From Sva-07 sp964592115 (GTDB taxonomy: Bacteria > Actinomycetota > Acidimicrobiia > Acidimicrobiales > Ilumatobacteraceae): a stretch of DNA of 13,856 nt. Position numbers and translations under genes: made by a program. Location of the stretch: NCBI GenBank assembly GCA_964592115.1, contig CAZQCP010000078.1, positions 1-13,856 of the forward strand, written 5' to 3'. This document shows positions 12,092-13,856 of this stretch, one piece after another. Position 1 is the first letter of the stretch. Each line of letters opens with the position of its first letter. The notes below the pieces were generated by a model. It saw nothing but the letters and a program-made list of their open reading frames with translations. It was not told the DNA's origin and searched no databases.

Positions 12092-13856
12092 ACCCGGCGG
12101 CGACCTTCTGGCGGACGATGTTGAGCGCCGACCCACCCTTGAACCACTCGACCTGTTCGGGGCTGAACGTGTGCACCGCCTCGAAGTCGATCGTGGTGCC
12201 GTCGGGCTTGACGATCTGGCAGCGCACGTTCTGGCCGGGCACCGGCGGCAGGCCGAGCACGTTGATCCGGTCGTCCTCGCCGATCAGGTCGTAGGTCGTC
12301 GGGTCGGCGAACGTCAGCGGGAGCAGTCCCTGCTTCTTGGCGTTCGTCTCGTGGATGCGGGCGAACGAGCGGGCGAAGATCACCAGACCGCCACGGAACC
12401 GCGGCTCCATCGCCGCATGCTCGCGCGACGACCCTTCGCCGTAGTTGCGGTCGCCGATCGCCACCCAGGTGATGCCCGCCTCGTGGTAACGCTTGGCGAT
12501 CTCGGGATACGCGCGAGTCTCGCCGTCGGTGATGTCCGTGCCCGTGCCCGCCTCGCCCGTGTAGGCGTTGACGGCGCCGGCGAACAGGTTGCCCGAGATG
12601 TTCTCCAGGTGACCGCGGTACTTGAGCCACGGGCCCGCCGCCGAGATGTGGTCGGTCGTGCACTTGCCCTGCGCCTTCATCAGGATCGGCAGGTCGCGGT
12701 AGTCCTGGCCGTCCCACGCCGGGAACGGTTCGAGCAGTTGCAAGCGGTCGCTCGTCGGCGCCACGACGACGTCGACACCAGACGCGTCCGCGGGCGGAGC
12801 GGTGAACGTGTCCTCGCCGGGGTCGTAGCCCTGCGCGGGGAGGATCTCGCCGACGGGTGGATCGAGCAGCACCTCGGTGCCGTCGGGAGCGGTGATCGTG
12901 TCGACCGTCGGATCGAAGTCGAGGCGACCGGCGAGGGCGATCGCCAGGACGGTGTCGGGCGACGTGACGAAGCTCAGCGTCTGCGGCGAGCCGTCGTTGC
13001 GCTTGGGGAAGTTGCGGTTGTAGGAGTTGACGATCGTGTTCGGCTTGCCGAGGATCTCGGCGGGACGCGACCACTGCCCGATGCACGGACCGCACGCGTT
13101 GGCGAGCACCGTGCCGCCGATCGCTTCGAGATCGGCGAGCAGACCGTCGCGCTCGATGGTGGCCCGTACCTGCTCGGACCCTGGCGTGATCAGGAGCTCG
13201 CACTTGGCGGTGAGCCCGCGGGCAGCAGCTTGACGGGCGATCGACGCGACGCGAGTGATGTCCTCGTACGACGAGTTCGTGCACGACCCGATGAGACACG
13301 CCGACGGTTCGAGCGGCCACTCGTTCTCGCGGGCGGCGGCACCGACGCCGGCGGCGCCGACCTTGTGCGCCCGGTCGGGGGAGTGGGGGCCGTTGATCAG
13401 CGGCTTGAGCTCGTCGAGGTCGATCTCGATCACCTGGTCGTAGAGCGCACCGTCATCGGCGCGGAGGTCGCTGGCGACCTTGTCGGCAGCGTCGGCGATC
13501 GCTTCGCGACCGGTCGCTTTCAGGTACAGCGCCATGTTGTGGTCGTACGGGAAGTGCGACGTGGTGGCGCCGATCTCGGCCCCCATGTTGCAGATCGTGC
13601 CCTTGCCGGTGGCCGAGATCGAGTCCGCACCGGGTCCGAAGTACTCGACGATCGCGCCAGTGCCGCCTTCCACGGTGAGCTGGCGAGCCACTTCGAGGAT
13701 GACGTCCTTCGGGCTCGACCAGCCGCTGAGCGTGCCGGTCAGCTTCACGCCGATCACCTTCGGCCAGCGCACGTTGAACGGGAATCCGGTCATCACGTCG
13801 ACGGCGTCGGCGCCGCCGACACCGATGGCGACCATGCCGAGGCCGCCGGCGTTGGG
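12090..13856 (-). CDS. acn: Aconitate hydratase (mitochondrial-type), 5' end outside the window
   Basis: Interconverts citrate and isocitrate in the TCA cycle with a [4Fe-4S] cluster. The frame runs from the window edge (PNAGGLGMVAIGVGGADAVDV) to TGA 12090, giving 588 residues; about 150-170 N-terminal residues are missing compared with a 750-residue family member. Cluster cysteines are visible in GSCTNSSYEDI (codon 13281-13283) and ACGPCIGQW (codons 13092-13094 and 13083-13085). NSYNRNFPKRND is the substrate-Arg region, and YGEGSSREHAAMEPR in the swivelling C-terminal domain carries the catalytic Ser. Wording such as SCTNSSYED places it with the mitochondrial-like group rather than the longer AcnA/IRP type. 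The nitroreductase follows 22 bases downstream on the same strand. Confidence 0.96.
   Translation of the reverse strand, partial: PNAGGLGMVAIGVGGADAVDVMTGFPFNVRWPKVIGVKLTGTLSGWSSPKDVILEVARQLTVEGGTGAIVEYFGPGADSISATGKGTICNMGAEIGATTSHFPYDHNMALYLKATGREAIADAADKVASDLRADDGALYDQVIEIDLDELKPLINGPHSPDRAHKVGAAGVGAAARENEWPLEPSACLIGSCTNSSYEDITRVASIARQAAARGLTAKCELLITPGSEQVRATIERDGLLADLEAIGGTVLANACGPCIGQWSRPAEILGKPNTIVNSYNRNFPKRNDGSPQTLSFVTSPDTVLAIALAGRLDFDPTVDTITAPDGTEVLLDPPVGEILPAQGYDPGEDTFTAPPADASGVDVVVAPTSDRLQLLEPFPAWDGQDYRDLPILMKAQGKCTTDHISAAGPWLKYRGHLENISGNLFAGAVNAYTGEAGTGTDITDGETRAYPEIAKRYHEAGITWVAIGDRNYGEGSSREHAAMEPRFRGGLVIFARSFARIHETNAKKQGLLPLTFADPTTYDLIGEDDRINVLGLPPVPGQNVRCQIVKPDGTTIDFEAVHTFSPEQVEWFKGGSALNIVRQKVAAG

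Noticed and set aside
12085..13320. A 411-codon minus-strand frame inside the aconitase gene
   Set aside because: It is a shifted-frame shadow, full of Arg and His, with no family motifs.

Overview
The window is GC-rich, with closely packed genes, many GTG starts and 4-bp GTGA gene overlaps. The protein set (alpha2-type glycyl-tRNA synthetase, RecO beside a cis-prenyltransferase locus, class II-like PPK2, mitochondrial-type aconitase, compact MazF) suggests an actinobacterium, perhaps Acidimicrobiia/Ilumatobacter-like. That lineage call is inference from protein flavour, not a database result.

Layout. Positions 1-1645 are a small accessory patch: a frameshifted tyrosine recombinase remnant, a two-gene unit resembling a toxin-antitoxin pair, and a MazF toxin behind a shortened antitoxin. 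A 17-bp inverted repeat (1701-1751) separates it from core genes. Positions 1769-3905 hold a divergent pair of cis-prenyltransferase family genes (uppS on minus; a catalytically degenerate relative on plus), followed by recO. A 102-bp hairpin repeat, glyS, an ABM-domain monooxygenase and trpC follow. A second copy of the repeat fills the whole space between the trpC and ppk2 stop codons. Next come ppk2 (minus), a DUF4097-type beta-repeat protein overlapping a class III nucleotide cyclase, and then a tight trpF-trpB-trpA operon. A hairpin spanning two stop codons separates trpA from a convergent nitroreductase, which lies behind a partial aconitase gene running off the right edge.

How the genes work together. 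trpC, trpF, trpB and trpA supply the last four steps of tryptophan synthesis from phosphoribosylanthranilate; trpE, trpG and trpD are not here. uppS and its relative probably serve polyprenyl carrier synthesis. Their conserved active-site motifs are split between the two proteins: UppS keeps the DGNGR catalytic loop but lacks the metal/IPP glutamate and the C-terminal RxG tail, while the relative lost the catalytic loop but keeps both. This mirrors the eukaryotic DHDDS/NgBR division of labour and is the most interesting signal in the window.

Several genes (uppS, glyS, the monooxygenase, ppk2, DUF4097, trpF region, nitroreductase) carry a TAnnnT hexamer 6-9 bases upstream of a start codon, the spacing expected for leaderless transcripts.
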